A stretch of 58,348 nucleotides of DNA from Nitriliruptoraceae bacterium (GTDB taxonomy: Bacteria > Actinomycetota > Nitriliruptoria > Nitriliruptorales > Nitriliruptoraceae). Below the pieces are notes generated by a model, which saw nothing but the letters and a program-made list of their open reading frames with translations, ran no database searches and was not told the origin of the DNA. Positions 1-9,117 of this stretch are shown one piece after another. The position numbers were made by a program, and so were the translations under genes. Where the stretch lies: contig PWWI01000284.1 of NCBI GenBank assembly GCA_003561535.1, positions 1 through 58,348 of the forward strand. The letters are read 5' to 3'. Each line of letters opens with the position of its first letter. Positions within the stretch are counted from its first letter, which is position 1.

Positions 1-606
1 CGCGTCGGTCTCGGGCAGCGCGACGAGCTCACCCTGGCCGCGGACGACCTCGTGACGATCCTCGACGCCCGGGGCGAGGTGGTCGTCGAGCGTGCGCTCG
101 GGCCCTGGACGGCCAGCCGCGTCGACGGTGGCTGGCAGCTGTCGCCCCCGGCCGGCCACGATCGGGAGCTGGAGGTTGGCGTCACCCGGTCGGTGCCCTC
201 CCTGACCCGGGACGGCGAGGCCGTCACGGTCGAGGCGGAGGTCAACAAGCACGTCGTGCTCCGGCTCGAGGTGCTGGGCGAAGCCGGACAGCCCGTGGCC
301 ACGCGCGACCTCGGCGTCGCCGAGCCTGGGGTCCACGCGGCGACCTGGCGGCTCACCGACGACGACGGCGACCCCGTGCCGGCTGGTACCTACCGCCTGG
401 TCCTTGTCGGAGAGGACGGGGCTGGACGCAGCGCGGGCACCCCCACCGAGGTGGTGGTCGAGCAACCCGCACGACCGGCCGATGGGTCGGGTCCGAACCT
501 GCCAGACGCGTTGCCTTCCGGCACCCTACTGCTGCCCGCCGCGGCCCTGGGCCTGCTCGCCCTCGTGTCGTTGCTCGTCCTTCTCCCCTCCCGGAGCCGC
601 CCGTGA
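1..606 (+). CDS. C-terminal part of an exported, membrane-anchored protein with a FlgD-like Ig domain (5' end outside window)
   Basis: The reading frame is open from base 1, so the start lies upstream and the ATG at 52 is probably internal. The visible part has a beta-rich stretch ending in GVHAATWRLTDDDGD-PVPAGTYRL, the pattern of FlgD-type Ig folds found at the C-termini of secreted actinobacterial proteins. A Pro/Gly linker follows, then one hydrophobic helix (LLLPAAALGLLALVSLLVLL) and a short basic tail, so the C-terminus looks anchored in the membrane with the domain outside. The stop overlaps the next start as GTGA, which suggests co-transcription with the CPBP protease. The catalytic or binding part of the protein is not in the window, so no function is assigned. 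Confidence 0.6.
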   Translation, partial: RVGLGQRDELTLAADDLVTILDARGEVVVERALGPWTASRVDGGWQLSPPAGHDRELEVGVTRSVPSLTRDGEAVTVEAEVNKHVVLRLEVLGEAGQPVATRDLGVAEPGVHAATWRLTDDDGDPVPAGTYRLVLVGEDGAGRSAGTPTEVVVEQPARPADGSGPNLPDALPSGTLLLPAAALGLLALVSLLVLLPSRSRP

Positions 607-1583
607 GCCCCACGCCACCGCCACCACCCGGAGCCGGTCAGCCGTGGCGGCCTGACGGACCACCCCCGCCCCCCGGCGCGCCGGGTGCGCCGCCGGCCGG
701 AAGCCCGCCGGTGGCACCCGCAGCCACCCCTCCCGAGCGCGGTGGCTCGCAGGGACACGGCGCGCAGCGCACCCGCACGCGGACCCCGCTGAGGGACGTG
801 CCCTCGCCCTACGGGCTGTGGATCGCCCCCTTCTCGGTGCTGATCTTCATCGCACCGAACCTCGTCCTGCTCGGCATCGCCGGCGTCGACGCCGTCGAGA
901 CCGTCACCCCGGATTCCACGACGCTGATCGTGGTCAACCTCGTGGTGGGCCTGGTGCTGCAGGTGATCGTGTTCGGCCTGGCCCTGCTGCCCCTGCTCGC
1001 GGCGGGCCGGCCGTTCTCCCGCCTGTGGGGACCGACCCGGACCACCGGTGCGATGGTCGCGATCGGCCTGGCCACCGGGTTCGGGGTCGCCATCATCTCC
1101 TTCACGCTGAACGCGATCGTCGTGCTGCTCGCCGGCGTCGAGGATCCCGTCGAGCAGCAGTTGCTCCAGGACGCCCTGGCCGGCGGCCTGCCCCTCGCCC
1201 TGGTGGCCCTGCTCGCGGTGGTGGTCGCGCCGCTGGTCGAGGAGGTGATCTTCCGGGTCGTGTTGTTCCGGGCCCTGGCGGACCGGATCAACCTGCCGGT
1301 CGGCCTGGTGCTGTCCTCCGCCGTCTTCGCCCTCATCCACATCGAGGTGGTGCTCTCCCAGCCCTTCGCCCTGGTGGGGCTGTTCACCGTCGGCTTCCTG
1401 CTGGCCCTGGCCTACTACCTGACCGGCAATCTGATGGTGGCGGTCCTGGGCCACGCCGTCTTCAACGCGATCTCCCTCGGCCTGACGGTGCTGATCGACC
1501 GCCTCGACCTCGAGGAGCTGCTCGACCTCGAACTCGTGGCAGCGCCGCTCGTCGGGTGGCTGTCGCTGGCGGGCCTCGGCTGA
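603..1583 (+). CDS. CPBP (CAAX/Abi-type) intramembrane metalloprotease family protein
   Basis: 326 residues. A cytoplasmic tail of about 70 residues, rich in Pro and Gly, precedes roughly eight hydrophobic segments. The family's metal-binding motifs are present in order: EEVIFR (EExxxR), a FALIH stretch (FxxxH) and HAVFNA (HxxxN). CPBP/Rce1-like proteins are membrane glutamyl-type proteases, but the bacterial substrates are mostly unknown and none is suggested by the neighbours. The GTG start at 603 overlaps the preceding stop (GTGA), which argues for translational coupling. The family call is firm; proteolytic activity is inferred from the intact motifs. Confidence 0.85.
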   Translation: MSPTPPPPPGAGQPWRPDGPPPPPGAPGAPPAGSPPVAPAATPPERGGSQGHGAQRTRTRTPLRDVPSPYGLWIAPFSVLIFIAPNLVLLGIAGVDAVETVTPDSTTLIVVNLVVGLVLQVIVFGLALLPLLAAGRPFSRLWGPTRTTGAMVAIGLATGFGVAIISFTLNAIVVLLAGVEDPVEQQLLQDALAGGLPLALVALLAVVVAPLVEEVIFRVVLFRALADRINLPVGLVLSSAVFALIHIEVVLSQPFALVGLFTVGFLLALAYYLTGNLMVAVLGHAVFNAISLGLTVLIDRLDLEELLDLELVAAPLVGWLSLAGLG

Positions 1584-1656
1584 CGCCACCGAGGTGTCCC
1601 CACCCCCGCTGGTGCACGCTCCGCGTGGATCGGCGTCGCCATCCGAGGTCGGCAAC

Positions 1657-1662
1657 TAGGTT
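1657..1662 (+). promoter_or_regulatory. -10-like box TAGGTT ahead of alanine dehydrogenase
   Basis: TAGGTT fits the actinobacterial -10 pattern TANNNT and lies 41 nt before the GTG of ald. No convincing -35 is visible. Confidence 0.35.
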
Positions 1663-1703
1663 CGAGCGACCGGGAGCAGGCCGACGAGGCAGGGGAGGGC
1701 GTC

Positions 1704-2804
1704 GTGAGCGAGCGTGTGCAGGTCGGGGTGCCGGCGGAGGTCAAGGACCGGGAACGTCGGGTGGCGCTGACCCCATCGGCCGTGCACCTGCTCATCGAAC
1801 GTGGGCACGCCGTGGTGGTGCAGCGCGACGCCGGGCAGGGCGCCGGGTTCTCCGACGGCGACTACGTCGAAGCCGGTGCGGCGCTCGGTGAGGAGGCCGC
1901 TGAGGTCTGGGCCAGCGACGTGGTCGTCAAGGTCAAGGAGCCCCAACCCAGCGAGTTCGGCTTCCTGCGCGAGGACCTCACCCTCTTCGGCTACCTGCAC
2001 CTGGCGGCCGAACCGACCCTGACCGAAGCGCTGCAGACCAACGGGGTGGCGGCCTACGCCTTCGAGACCCTGACCGACGTCCACGGGCTGCCCCTCCTGG
2101 CACCGATGTCCGAGGTCGCCGGACGGGCGTCGGTGATCGTCGGTGCCGCCCACCTGTCGGCCGCTCTGGGTGGGAACGGGACCCTCATGGGCGGTGCGGC
2201 CGGGGTGCCGCCCGCAAAGGTGGTCGTGATCGGGTTGGGGGTCGCCGGCTCGATCGCCGCCCGCGGCGCCCGGGGCCTCGGCGCGCACGTGACCGGCATC
2301 GACATCGATCTCGAACGGCTGTACCGCTTCCGACTGGACGGCACCCTGGACGCCTCCCAGTCCAGCGAGCCGGCGCTGATCGGGGGCCATGTGCGGGAGG
2401 CGGACCTGGTGATCGGCGCGGCGCTGGTCCCCGGCGCCCTGGCGCCGACGTTGGTGACCGAGCCGATGGTCGCGTCCATGCGCCCCGGGTCGGTGATCGT
2501 GGACCTGGCGATCGACCAGGGCGGCTGCGTCGCCACCGCCCGGCCCACCACCCTGTCCGACCCGGTCTACCTCGAGCACGGGGTGGTGCACTACTGCGTG
2601 ACCAACGTGCCCGGGCAGTTCCCGCGGACCGCGTCCGCGGCGCTGTCCGCGGCGGTGATCGGCAAGCTCGCCACGCTCGTCGACGACGTGGCGGCCGGTC
2701 GGGCGGGCACCGACGCCGAGCACCCCTCGCTGACGGGGGCGCTGAACGTGGCGCGCGGGCACATCGTCCACCCGGCGGTGGCGCAGGCGCTCGGCTCGCG
2801 CTGA
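1704..2804 (+). CDS. ald: Alanine dehydrogenase
   Basis: 366 residues, the normal family length. It catalyses NAD-dependent oxidative deamination of L-alanine to pyruvate and ammonia, or the reverse. The N-terminus carries the AlaDH/PNT signature ([18 protein letters not shown]), and the central Rossmann domain has [21 protein letters not shown] as the nucleotide loop. The segment DLAIDQGGC matches the conserved stretch near the substrate site. The GTG start at 1704 is preceded by AGGGGAGG at a suitable distance. It is probably monocistronic, since nearly 200 bp separate it from panD. A transhydrogenase alpha subunit is less likely, because no PntB partner follows. Confidence 0.93.
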   Translation: MSERVQVGVPAEVKDRERRVALTPSAVHLLIERGHAVVVQRDAGQGAGFSDGDYVEAGAALGEEAAEVWASDVVVKVKEPQPSEFGFLREDLTLFGYLHLAAEPTLTEALQTNGVAAYAFETLTDVHGLPLLAPMSEVAGRASVIVGAAHLSAALGGNGTLMGGAAGVPPAKVVVIGLGVAGSIAARGARGLGAHVTGIDIDLERLYRFRLDGTLDASQSSEPALIGGHVREADLVIGAALVPGALAPTLVTEPMVASMRPGSVIVDLAIDQGGCVATARPTTLSDPVYLEHGVVHYCVTNVPGQFPRTASAALSAAVIGKLATLVDDVAAGRAGTDAEHPSLTGALNVARGHIVHPAVAQALGSR

Positions 2805-3000
2805 TGACGCCCGCCCGCGCCGACGGCGCTCGGTGACCGGGCCGGGCTCCCGGGCCGGCGTCCTGCCGATCCGGGGCCGTGGACCGTCGGACCGGTACCG
2901 TGTGCGCTCCGCGCTACAGCTGCGCGGGAACCACCCGCCTCGGGGTCGCGGCGGCCAACTGCTGCTGGCGACGACCGTCCCCCGGTCGCGGAGTGACGAC

Positions 3001-3384
3001 GTGCGACGCACGCTCATGCAGTCGAAGATCCATCGTGCCCGGGTGACGGCCGCCGACCTCCACTACGTCGGGTCCATCACCATCGACGAGGACCCGATGG
3101 TCGCCGCCGACCTGCTGCCCAACGAGAAGGTCCAGGTCGTCGACATCGACAACGGTGCCCGGCTCGAGACCTACGTCATCCCGGGCGCGCCGGGCCGCGG
3201 CGACATGTGCCTGAACGGCGCGGCGGCCCGCCTCGTCCAGCCCGGCGATCTCGTGATCGTGGTCGGCTACGCCGAGTTCGAGGACGCGGAGGCGCGGGAG
3301 TTCGAGCCGGCCGTGGTCATGGTCGACGACCAGAACCGGATCACGGAGCTCACCACCACGGAGCCGGCCCACACCCGCCGGTGA
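3001..3384 (+). CDS. panD: Aspartate 1-decarboxylase precursor
   Basis: 127 residues. PanD makes beta-alanine from L-aspartate for pantothenate and CoA synthesis, using a pyruvoyl group made by self-cleavage. Starting at the GTG at 3001 gives [13 protein letters not shown], which aligns with the family N-terminus and places the autocleavage site exactly at Gly24-Ser25 (HYVG/SITID). The ATG at 3016 would shift this by five residues, and the long upstream extension to 2833 has no family counterpart. A GGAG element lies about 9 nt upstream. The conserved [17 protein letters not shown] region is intact. Other pantothenate genes are not in the window. Confidence 0.95.
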   Translation: MRRTLMQSKIHRARVTAADLHYVGSITIDEDPMVAADLLPNEKVQVVDIDNGARLETYVIPGAPGRGDMCLNGAAARLVQPGDLVIVVGYAEFEDAEAREFEPAVVMVDDQNRITELTTTEPAHTRR

Positions 3385-3425
3385 CACCGCGGTCGTGACG
3401 GCGCGGCCTGAAGACAGCGTTGCAT

Positions 3426-3447
3426 CCGGATACACTTGTGTATCTGG
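3426..3447. promoter_or_regulatory. Palindromic operator (probably for the TetR regulator at 5573)
   Basis: GATACAC-TT-GTGTATC at 3429-3444 is a perfect 7+7 inverted repeat. With flanks CC and GG it extends to 10 of 11 matches per arm. It is AT-rich within very GC-rich DNA and lies about 165 bp before the first gene of the heptad protein-TetR-MMPL operon. TetR family proteins usually bind such 15-20 bp palindromes next to their own operon. A TTGCAT hexamer at 3420-3425 directly precedes the palindrome and could be a -35. The regulator assignment is inference. Confidence 0.55.
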
Positions 3448-3611
3448 GACGATCACGCCCCCGGCGGTCGCCCGCCCGTGCAGGGCAGCCGGCCGAACTC
3501 CCGCACCCCGTCGGACCGACCGTGCCTGCGACCCCCGCCGCTGCGCCCACCGATCGGCCTCGTCGCGTGGACCGCCTTCCCGCCCGACGCCGACGGCGGG
3601 GCGGCGCCCGG

Positions 3612-5576
3612 GTGCTGCGCGCCGGGCGTCTGGCGCTGGGGTGCGCGGTCACGGCGCTGCTGCTCGGCGCGCCGTCGGCGTTGGTGCCCGTCGGGTTGGC
3701 CTGCCCACCGATCGGTGCCGACACCGCCGTGGTCACCGTCGGGACCCTGGCCGATGACGGCGAGGGGGAGCAGCTGGAGCAGCAGGTGGTCGGCACCGAC
3801 GGTGCCATCTGCATCCTCGACGACGATCGGCCGCTGACCGTCGGGGTCGGGGTCGTCCACGAGGCGGCGAGCGGGCGATCGCTGGAGGCGGCCGAGCTCA
3901 CCCGCGCCGCAGGACCGGTGACGACACGACTCAGCGTGCGTGACGTCACGGCCCACAGCCGCGAGGTGGTGGTCAGCGGCCCGCTCGGGACCCGCACCGT
4001 GCAGCGCGATCTCGGTCTGCCGCAGCTGGTCCACCTCGAGGTGCGCTACCCGGCGGGCTGGTCGGTGACCGCGCCCGTGGGGGACGGGGTCAGGACCGTG
4101 GTCGAGGACGGCGAGGTCGCGGTGCGTCGAACCGGGGTGCTGTTCCCGCCGCTGCTGCCCGACGAAGTCGTGCTGACCGTGGCCGCGACCCCCGACCGTG
4201 GGACGCCGACCATCAGCGTCGAGGCCACCCCCCTGGACGGGGTGGATCCCTTCGTCCTCCCCGATGGGGTGCTGGACCGGGACGCGGCCGCGGTGCTGGG
4301 TGCCCTCGGCAGCCTGGCCGCCGACGGCGCGACCGAGCTCGCCGACGGTGCGGGGGCGGTGGCCGCGGGGGCTCGAGAGCTCGCGTCGGGGACCGAGGCG
4401 TTGGCCGACGGCGCGGCCGAGCTCGCCGACGGCACGGGGGCGTTGGCCTCGGGAGCGGCCGAGGTCGCCGAGGGCGCCCGCAGCCTGGCCGGCGGCCTGG
4501 GCGGGCTCAGCGCCGGCGTCGAGCAGCTCAGCGACGGGGTCGACGGGAGCGCCGGAGGTGCCCGTGAGTTGGCCGATGGCAGCACCGAGGTGGCTGCCGG
4601 AACCCGCCAGCTCGCCGGTGCCGCTACTGAGCTCGCGGCCGGCAGCACCGAGCTGGCCGCCGGTGCCCGGCAGCTGGCCGACGGTCTGGGGTCGGCCACC
4701 GACGCCGACCTAGCGGACGGGGACGTCGCGACCGTGATCGCCGGGATCGAGGAGCTGGCCGCAGGCATCGCCGAGGTCCGCGACGGGCTGGCCTCCACGG
4801 TGCCCGAGGGCACCGACCCGACCGACCCCACCGACCCCGCCGCGCCGATCGCGCTGGCTGTCGGGGCGCTCGCCGCTCTCGCGGACGCCACGCTCGCCCT
4901 CGCCGGCGAGCTCGGCGCCGGCCTCGCTGTCATCGACGACGCGCTCAGCGGCATCGAGGCGGCCGCCGCCGGCGCGGAGGACCTGGCCGCCGGTGCGGCC
5001 GGGATCGCCGAAGGCAACGCGGCCCTGGCGGCGGGACTGGACGAGCTCGCGCGGGGCTCGGCGGCGTTGGCCGGCGGGGCGAGCGAGCTGGCGGGTGGGC
5101 TCGGGCAGCTCCGCGGGGCCTCCGGGGAGCTGGCGGCCGGCAGCGGGCAGCTGGCCTCAGGCTCTCGGGAGCTCGCGGCCGGGACCGGAGGGATCGCCGA
5201 GGGCAGCGCCGAGGTGGCCGAGGGCACGGGGGAGCTGGCGGAGGGGGGCACGGAGCTGGCCGAGGGCAGCGCGCAGCTCGCGTCGGGCAGCGACGAGCTG
5301 GCCGAGGGGGCCGGGCAGCTGCCCGACACGCTCGCCGAGGTGGTTGCGATCGCCGACCGGAGCGGGCAGGACACCGCGGTCACGGTCGCGGTGCTGGCGT
5401 CGGGCAGCCGGCTGGCGGAGGCCGAGCGGGGCGAGGCCGCACTGGTCGCCACCCAGCTGCGGCACGAGGGGCAGCAGCCCCTGCCGGTGGCGGCGGGCGT
5501 CTCCGCCGTGGCCGGCGTGCTGGCCCTCCTGCTCGGCGTCCTCGGGCTCCGGTGGCGCCTCGGACGACGGGCATGA
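3612..5576 (+). CDS. Exported X-X-X-Leu-X-X-Gly heptad-repeat protein with C-terminal membrane anchor
   Basis: About 654 residues from the GTG at 3612. That start gives a clean signal or anchor helix (LRAGRLALGCAVTALLLGAP) and has a GGCGGGG stretch upstream; GTG 3567, GTG 3522 and TTG 3420 are in-frame alternatives. After an all-beta domain come two blocks of about 17 heptads each (about 4330-4690 and 4978-5325) with the pattern xxLAxGx, as in ELADGAG or QLASGSR. A TDPTDPTDP linker lies between them, and a C-terminal transmembrane helix and basic tail end the protein. This matches the LxxG heptads of YhgE/Pip-type proteins, which accompany MMPL/RND exporters. Its stop overlaps the TetR start (ATGA). 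A periplasmic stalk or scaffold for the MMPL protein is likely but not proven. Confidence 0.75.
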   Translation: MLRAGRLALGCAVTALLLGAPSALVPVGLACPPIGADTAVVTVGTLADDGEGEQLEQQVVGTDGAICILDDDRPLTVGVGVVHEAASGRSLEAAELTRAAGPVTTRLSVRDVTAHSREVVVSGPLGTRTVQRDLGLPQLVHLEVRYPAGWSVTAPVGDGVRTVVEDGEVAVRRTGVLFPPLLPDEVVLTVAATPDRGTPTISVEATPLDGVDPFVLPDGVLDRDAAAVLGALGSLAADGATELADGAGAVAAGARELASGTEALADGAAELADGTGALASGAAEVAEGARSLAGGLGGLSAGVEQLSDGVDGSAGGARELADGSTEVAAGTRQLAGAATELAAGSTELAAGARQLADGLGSATDADLADGDVATVIAGIEELAAGIAEVRDGLASTVPEGTDPTDPTDPAAPIALAVGALAALADATLALAGELGAGLAVIDDALSGIEAAAAGAEDLAAGAAGIAEGNAALAAGLDELARGSAALAGGASELAGGLGQLRGASGELAAGSGQLASGSRELAAGTGGIAEGSAEVAEGTGELAEGGTELAEGSAQLASGSDELAEGAGQLPDTLAEVVAIADRSGQDTAVTVAVLASGSRLAEAERGEAALVATQLRHEGQQPLPVAAGVSAVAGVLALLLGVLGLRWRLGRRA

Positions 5577-6178
5577 GCGAGCGCGCGCCCCGACGCACGC
5601 GGGCCGAGCAGCGGGAGCTCACCCGGGCGGCGCTGCTGGACGCGGCGGCTGCCGCCTTCGCCGAGCACGGGGTCGACGGGGCGTCCATCGACGACATCGC
5701 GGCCAGGGCGGGGTTCAGCCGCGGCGCGTTCTACTCCAACTTCGACGACAAGACCGACCTGCTGATCGCGCTGTGCGACGCCCGGCTGGCGGCCTTCGCC
5801 GCCACGGAGCTCCCAGCCATCCTGGCCGCACCGCCCGAGCAGCAGCTCGCAGTGGCGGCGCGCTGGCTGGCGGCGGAGGAGCCACCCCTCGAGGTCCTGC
5901 TGGTCGTCGAACTGGCCCGTCAGCTGGCCCGCCACCCCGAGCAGGTGGACGCCCTGACCGCGGCGATCGATCGGGTGGTCACCGCGGTCGAGGGCCTGCT
6001 GGTCACGCCTGAGGGCGACCTTCCCGCGCTGCTTCCCACCGAGCGGCGCGCCCGGGCCACGGCGGTGCTCGCCGCGATCCTGGGTGCGGACCTGCTGCGT
6101 CACCTCGGTCTCGCCGTCGACGAGCGGGCCATGCAGCTGCTGCTGCGCGGGGTCGCGCGTGAGGAGGGGGAACGGTGA
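5573..6178 (+). CDS. TetR family transcriptional regulator
   Basis: 201 residues from the ATG at 5573, which overlaps the preceding stop (ATGA). The first 50 residues hold the TetR helix-turn-helix (LDAAAAAFAEHGVDGASIDD followed by IAARAGFSRGAFYSNFDDKT), with the usual FYxxFxxK recognition end. The variable ligand-binding half is helical. The gene sits between the heptad protein and the MMPL exporter with overlaps on both sides, so it most likely represses this operon in response to a lipid-like or drug-like ligand. The palindrome at 3426-3447 is the best operator candidate. The ligand cannot be read from the sequence. Confidence 0.9.
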   Translation: MSERAPRRTRAEQRELTRAALLDAAAAAFAEHGVDGASIDDIAARAGFSRGAFYSNFDDKTDLLIALCDARLAAFAATELPAILAAPPEQQLAVAARWLAAEEPPLEVLLVVELARQLARHPEQVDALTAAIDRVVTAVEGLLVTPEGDLPALLPTERRARATAVLAAILGADLLRHLGLAVDERAMQLLLRGVAREEGER

Positions 6179-9066
6179 GCCGGGTCCTCGATCTGCTGGC
6201 CCGCGGGGTCATCCGGGTGCCGGTGCTCACCCTGGCCGCTCTCACCCTCCTCACCGTGGCCTTCGCCGCGGCGACCACCCTGCTCGAGGTCGACACCAGC
6301 GTCGAGAGCTTCGCCCCCTCCGACGGTCGCGCGGCCACCCTGTCGGTGATCGAGGACCGGTTCGAGACCGCGACCTCGGTGCAGGTGCTGATCGACGCCG
6401 GAGCGGGCGGCAACCTGATCACCACCCGGGCACTGACCGACGTCCAGCAGCTGGCGGAGCGGCTGGAGGTGCACCCCGACATCGCGCCGGCGCTGGCCGA
6501 GGAGGGGCTCGATGCGCCGCCGGTCGCCTCCTTCGCGCTGCCCTTCGAGGCCGCTGCCGAGGTGCTCGACCGTGACCTGGACGGGTTGGACGAGGCGAGC
6601 TTCCTGCCCCTGGCGGCAGCCATCATCGCCGACGGCGGGGACGATGTCGCCGGGCTGTTCTCCGACGACCTCACCGACGATCCGCCCCGAGCCCGCGCCG
6701 GGCTCGTGATCGTGGACCTCGACGCCAGCGCACCGGCCGAGGACCGCACCCGGGCCCAGCAGGCGATCGACGAGGTGGTCGACGCCACCCCGGTCGGCGA
6801 CGCCCGGCGGTCGACGCTGAGCCTGCTGGCGATCGAGCAGGGCATCGAGGACGCCCTGGAGCGCGATCTGCCGGTGCTGCTGTCGGTGTCGCTGCTGCTG
6901 GTCGTGCTCGTGCTCGCGCTGCTGTTCCGCTCCGCGGTGGACGTGGCCGTCGGCCTGGTCGGGCTGCTCGCCAGCATCATCTGGATGACGGGGCTGGCCG
7001 GGTTGCTCGGGCCGGGAGGGCTCGGGTGGACCGGCCCCTTCAACCAGGTCTCGATCGCCGTGCCGGTGCTGCTGGTGGGGCTCGGCATCGACTACTCGGT
7101 CCACCTGACCACCCGGTACCGCGAGCAACGTCTCCTGGGCGATCTCGCCGACCGTGCGGCGCGGGTCGCGCTGTCGACCGTCGGTGTCGCGCTGGTCCTG
7201 GCCACGGTCGCCTCGGTGGCCGGGTTCCTCGCCAACGCCGTCACGCCGCTGGCCCCGATCCGTGATTTCGGGATCTTCGCCGCCCTGGGCATCGTGTCGG
7301 CCTTCGTGATCCTGTCCACCTCGGTGCCGGCGGCCCGGGTGCTGGTCGATCGGCGCGTCGACCGTCGCATCCGGCAGGCCGACGCCGTGGCCTACGGCGG
7401 TGGACCCTCCCGGAAGGGGGCCCGCCGGCAGCGGGTACCGCGGTGGGCCACCCCCGCCATCACGGTGGCGACGAGGGCGCCCGGCGTCGTGCTGGCGGTC
7501 GCGGCCGTCGTGCTCTCCGGCGCCGCGGTCGCCGCCAGCGGGCTGTCGACCGAGTTCGACGAACGGGACTTCCTGCCCGAGGGTGAGCCCGTGCTGGCGA
7601 CCATCGACCGGCTCGACCTGAGCTTCGGTGGTGACGTGAGCGAGCGGACCTACCTGCTGGTCGACGGTGCCCCCGGCGACCCGGCGTTGCTGGCTGCCAT
7701 CGCCTCGGTCGAGGAGCGCCTCACCTCCGTGGAGGACGTCCGCGTGGTGGACGGCGCCGCCGAGCTGACCTCACCGATCGAGCTGCGCGACCGCATCGTC
7801 GCCGGGGGAGAGGCGGTGCGGAGCCGCCTGGCTGGGGACCTGGACACCTGGCAGGACCCGGTCGCGGCGGCCGCCGAGGTGGCGCTGCCGGACCCTATCG
7901 ACGCGGATGCCCTGCTCGACGACGACGCCAGCCTGGCCGACGAGCTCGACCTGCCCGAGGACCTGCGGCTCGCCCTGATCGCCCGGCTCCCCGAGGGTCG
8001 CGATCCGCTCCGGGCGCTGGCCGCCACCAGCGACCCCGACGAGCTGGAGGCCACGATCCGCGAGGAGCTGGCCGAGACCCTGGCCGCCGATCGTCCCGAG
8101 GCGCTGACGGATGCGGCCCTCGACGCCCTCGCCGCACTGGAGCCCGAGGCGTTGACCCTCGCCCGGTTGAGCTCCGAGGGCTTCCCTCTCGCCGCCCTGG
8201 ACGCCACCGACCGCGAACGGCTCGAGCAGCTGGAGGCCCTGGAGGCCGCCGGTGCGGCGTCGTCGCGGGACGGCGAGGTGCTCCGCGCCCACCTCGCCGT
8301 CCTCGCCGACCAGGTGCCCGGGGAGCTGGCGGCGGTGATGGACGCCGAGGGCATCCTGCTGACCGTGGGGACCAGCGGCGGGCAGGACGGTGCGACCCCA
8401 CTGGCCGAGGAGTTGGCGGCGGTCACCGCCCCGATCGCCGGGGCCGGGGGTGAGGTCACGATCGTCAGCGAGCCGCTGGTCAACGCCGAGATCATCGAGG
8501 AGCTGTCCGCGGCGCAGCTGCTGGCGATCACCATCAGCCTGGCGGCCGCGGCCGTGCTGCTGGTGGTGGCGACCTACGCCAGCGCCCGGGCGGTCGGGCT
8601 GGGCCTGATCGGGATCGTGCCGAGCATCGTCGCCCTGTTGCTCGTGCTCGGGAGCATGCGTGGCCTGGGACTGGCCTTCAACGCGCTGACCGCCACGGTC
8701 GCCTCCATCGCCGTGGGTATCGGGGTGCCCTACGGGATCCACCTGACGAACCGCTACCGCGAGGCGTTGGCTCGTGGCCTGGACCCGGACCAGGCCATCG
8801 CTGACACCCTCACCAACACCGGACCGGCGCTGATCGGGTCCGCCGCCCCCACCGGGCTGGCCTTCGCGGTGCTGCTGCTGTCCAACAGCGTCCCCATCCA
8901 GCAGTTCGGGGCGGTGAGCACGATGATGATCGTCTTCGCCCTGCTCGCCTGCCTCCTCGTCCAGCCGGCGCTGCTGGTGCTGTGGGCACGGCGTCGGGTC
9001 GTGGTCGGTGGGCCTCGCGCCCAGCGGCGCCTGCGGCAGCCGGAACCCGTCGGTGGGGGCCGGTGA
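6175..9066 (+). CDS. MMPL/RND (HAE3-type) hydrophobe exporter
   Basis: 963 residues, GTGA overlap with tetR. It has two RND halves, each with one helix, a large extracytoplasmic domain and a five-helix bundle. The first bundle carries the MMPL proton-relay signature GLGIDYSVH (D306-Y307) followed by LTTRYREQ. The matching place in the second bundle reads GIGVPYGIH (P852-Y853) followed by LTNRYREA, so the second relay aspartate is absent. The second extracytoplasmic domain is unusually rich in Asp, Glu and Ala. Family members export lipids or other hydrophobic molecules with proton antiport. The heptad protein and TetR in the same operon suggest a regulated envelope export system. The substrate is unknown. 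Confidence 0.88.
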   Translation: MSRVLDLLARGVIRVPVLTLAALTLLTVAFAAATTLLEVDTSVESFAPSDGRAATLSVIEDRFETATSVQVLIDAGAGGNLITTRALTDVQQLAERLEVHPDIAPALAEEGLDAPPVASFALPFEAAAEVLDRDLDGLDEASFLPLAAAIIADGGDDVAGLFSDDLTDDPPRARAGLVIVDLDASAPAEDRTRAQQAIDEVVDATPVGDARRSTLSLLAIEQGIEDALERDLPVLLSVSLLLVVLVLALLFRSAVDVAVGLVGLLASIIWMTGLAGLLGPGGLGWTGPFNQVSIAVPVLLVGLGIDYSVHLTTRYREQRLLGDLADRAARVALSTVGVALVLATVASVAGFLANAVTPLAPIRDFGIFAALGIVSAFVILSTSVPAARVLVDRRVDRRIRQADAVAYGGGPSRKGARRQRVPRWATPAITVATRAPGVVLAVAAVVLSGAAVAASGLSTEFDERDFLPEGEPVLATIDRLDLSFGGDVSERTYLLVDGAPGDPALLAAIASVEERLTSVEDVRVVDGAAELTSPIELRDRIVAGGEAVRSRLAGDLDTWQDPVAAAAEVALPDPIDADALLDDDASLADELDLPEDLRLALIARLPEGRDPLRALAATSDPDELEATIREELAETLAADRPEALTDAALDALAALEPEALTLARLSSEGFPLAALDATDRERLEQLEALEAAGAASSRDGEVLRAHLAVLADQVPGELAAVMDAEGILLTVGTSGGQDGATPLAEELAAVTAPIAGAGGEVTIVSEPLVNAEIIEELSAAQLLAITISLAAAAVLLVVATYASARAVGLGLIGIVPSIVALLLVLGSMRGLGLAFNALTATVASIAVGIGVPYGIHLTNRYREALARGLDPDQAIADTLTNTGPALIGSAAPTGLAFAVLLLSNSVPIQQFGAVSTMMIVFALLACLLVQPALLVLWARRRVVVGGPRAQRRLRQPEPVGGGR

Positions 9067-9067
9067 C

Positions 9068-9073
9068 TAGCCT
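9068..9073 (+). promoter_or_regulatory. -10-like box TAGCCT ahead of the enoyl-CoA hydratase gene
   Basis: TAGCCT lies 44 nt before the GTG at 9118 and just after the MMPL stop. The same hexamer recurs before three other genes in this window (18873, 37872, 42034). Confidence 0.35.
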
Positions 9074-9117
9074 CCGGCGACGCCCCTGCCACCGTCCCCG
9101 GGCGTCTGGAGCCTGTC

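Noticed and set aside
390-1655. Long minus-strand frame opposite the CPBP protease gene
   Set aside because: Composition (Gln/Asp/His/Arg-rich, no hydrophobic pattern) is typical of antisense frames in GC-rich DNA. The plus-strand gene has clear family motifs.
2833-3000. N-terminal extension of PanD
   Set aside because: The extra 56 residues have no family counterpart, and the autocleavage site is at the canonical Gly24-Ser25 only from the GTG at 3001.
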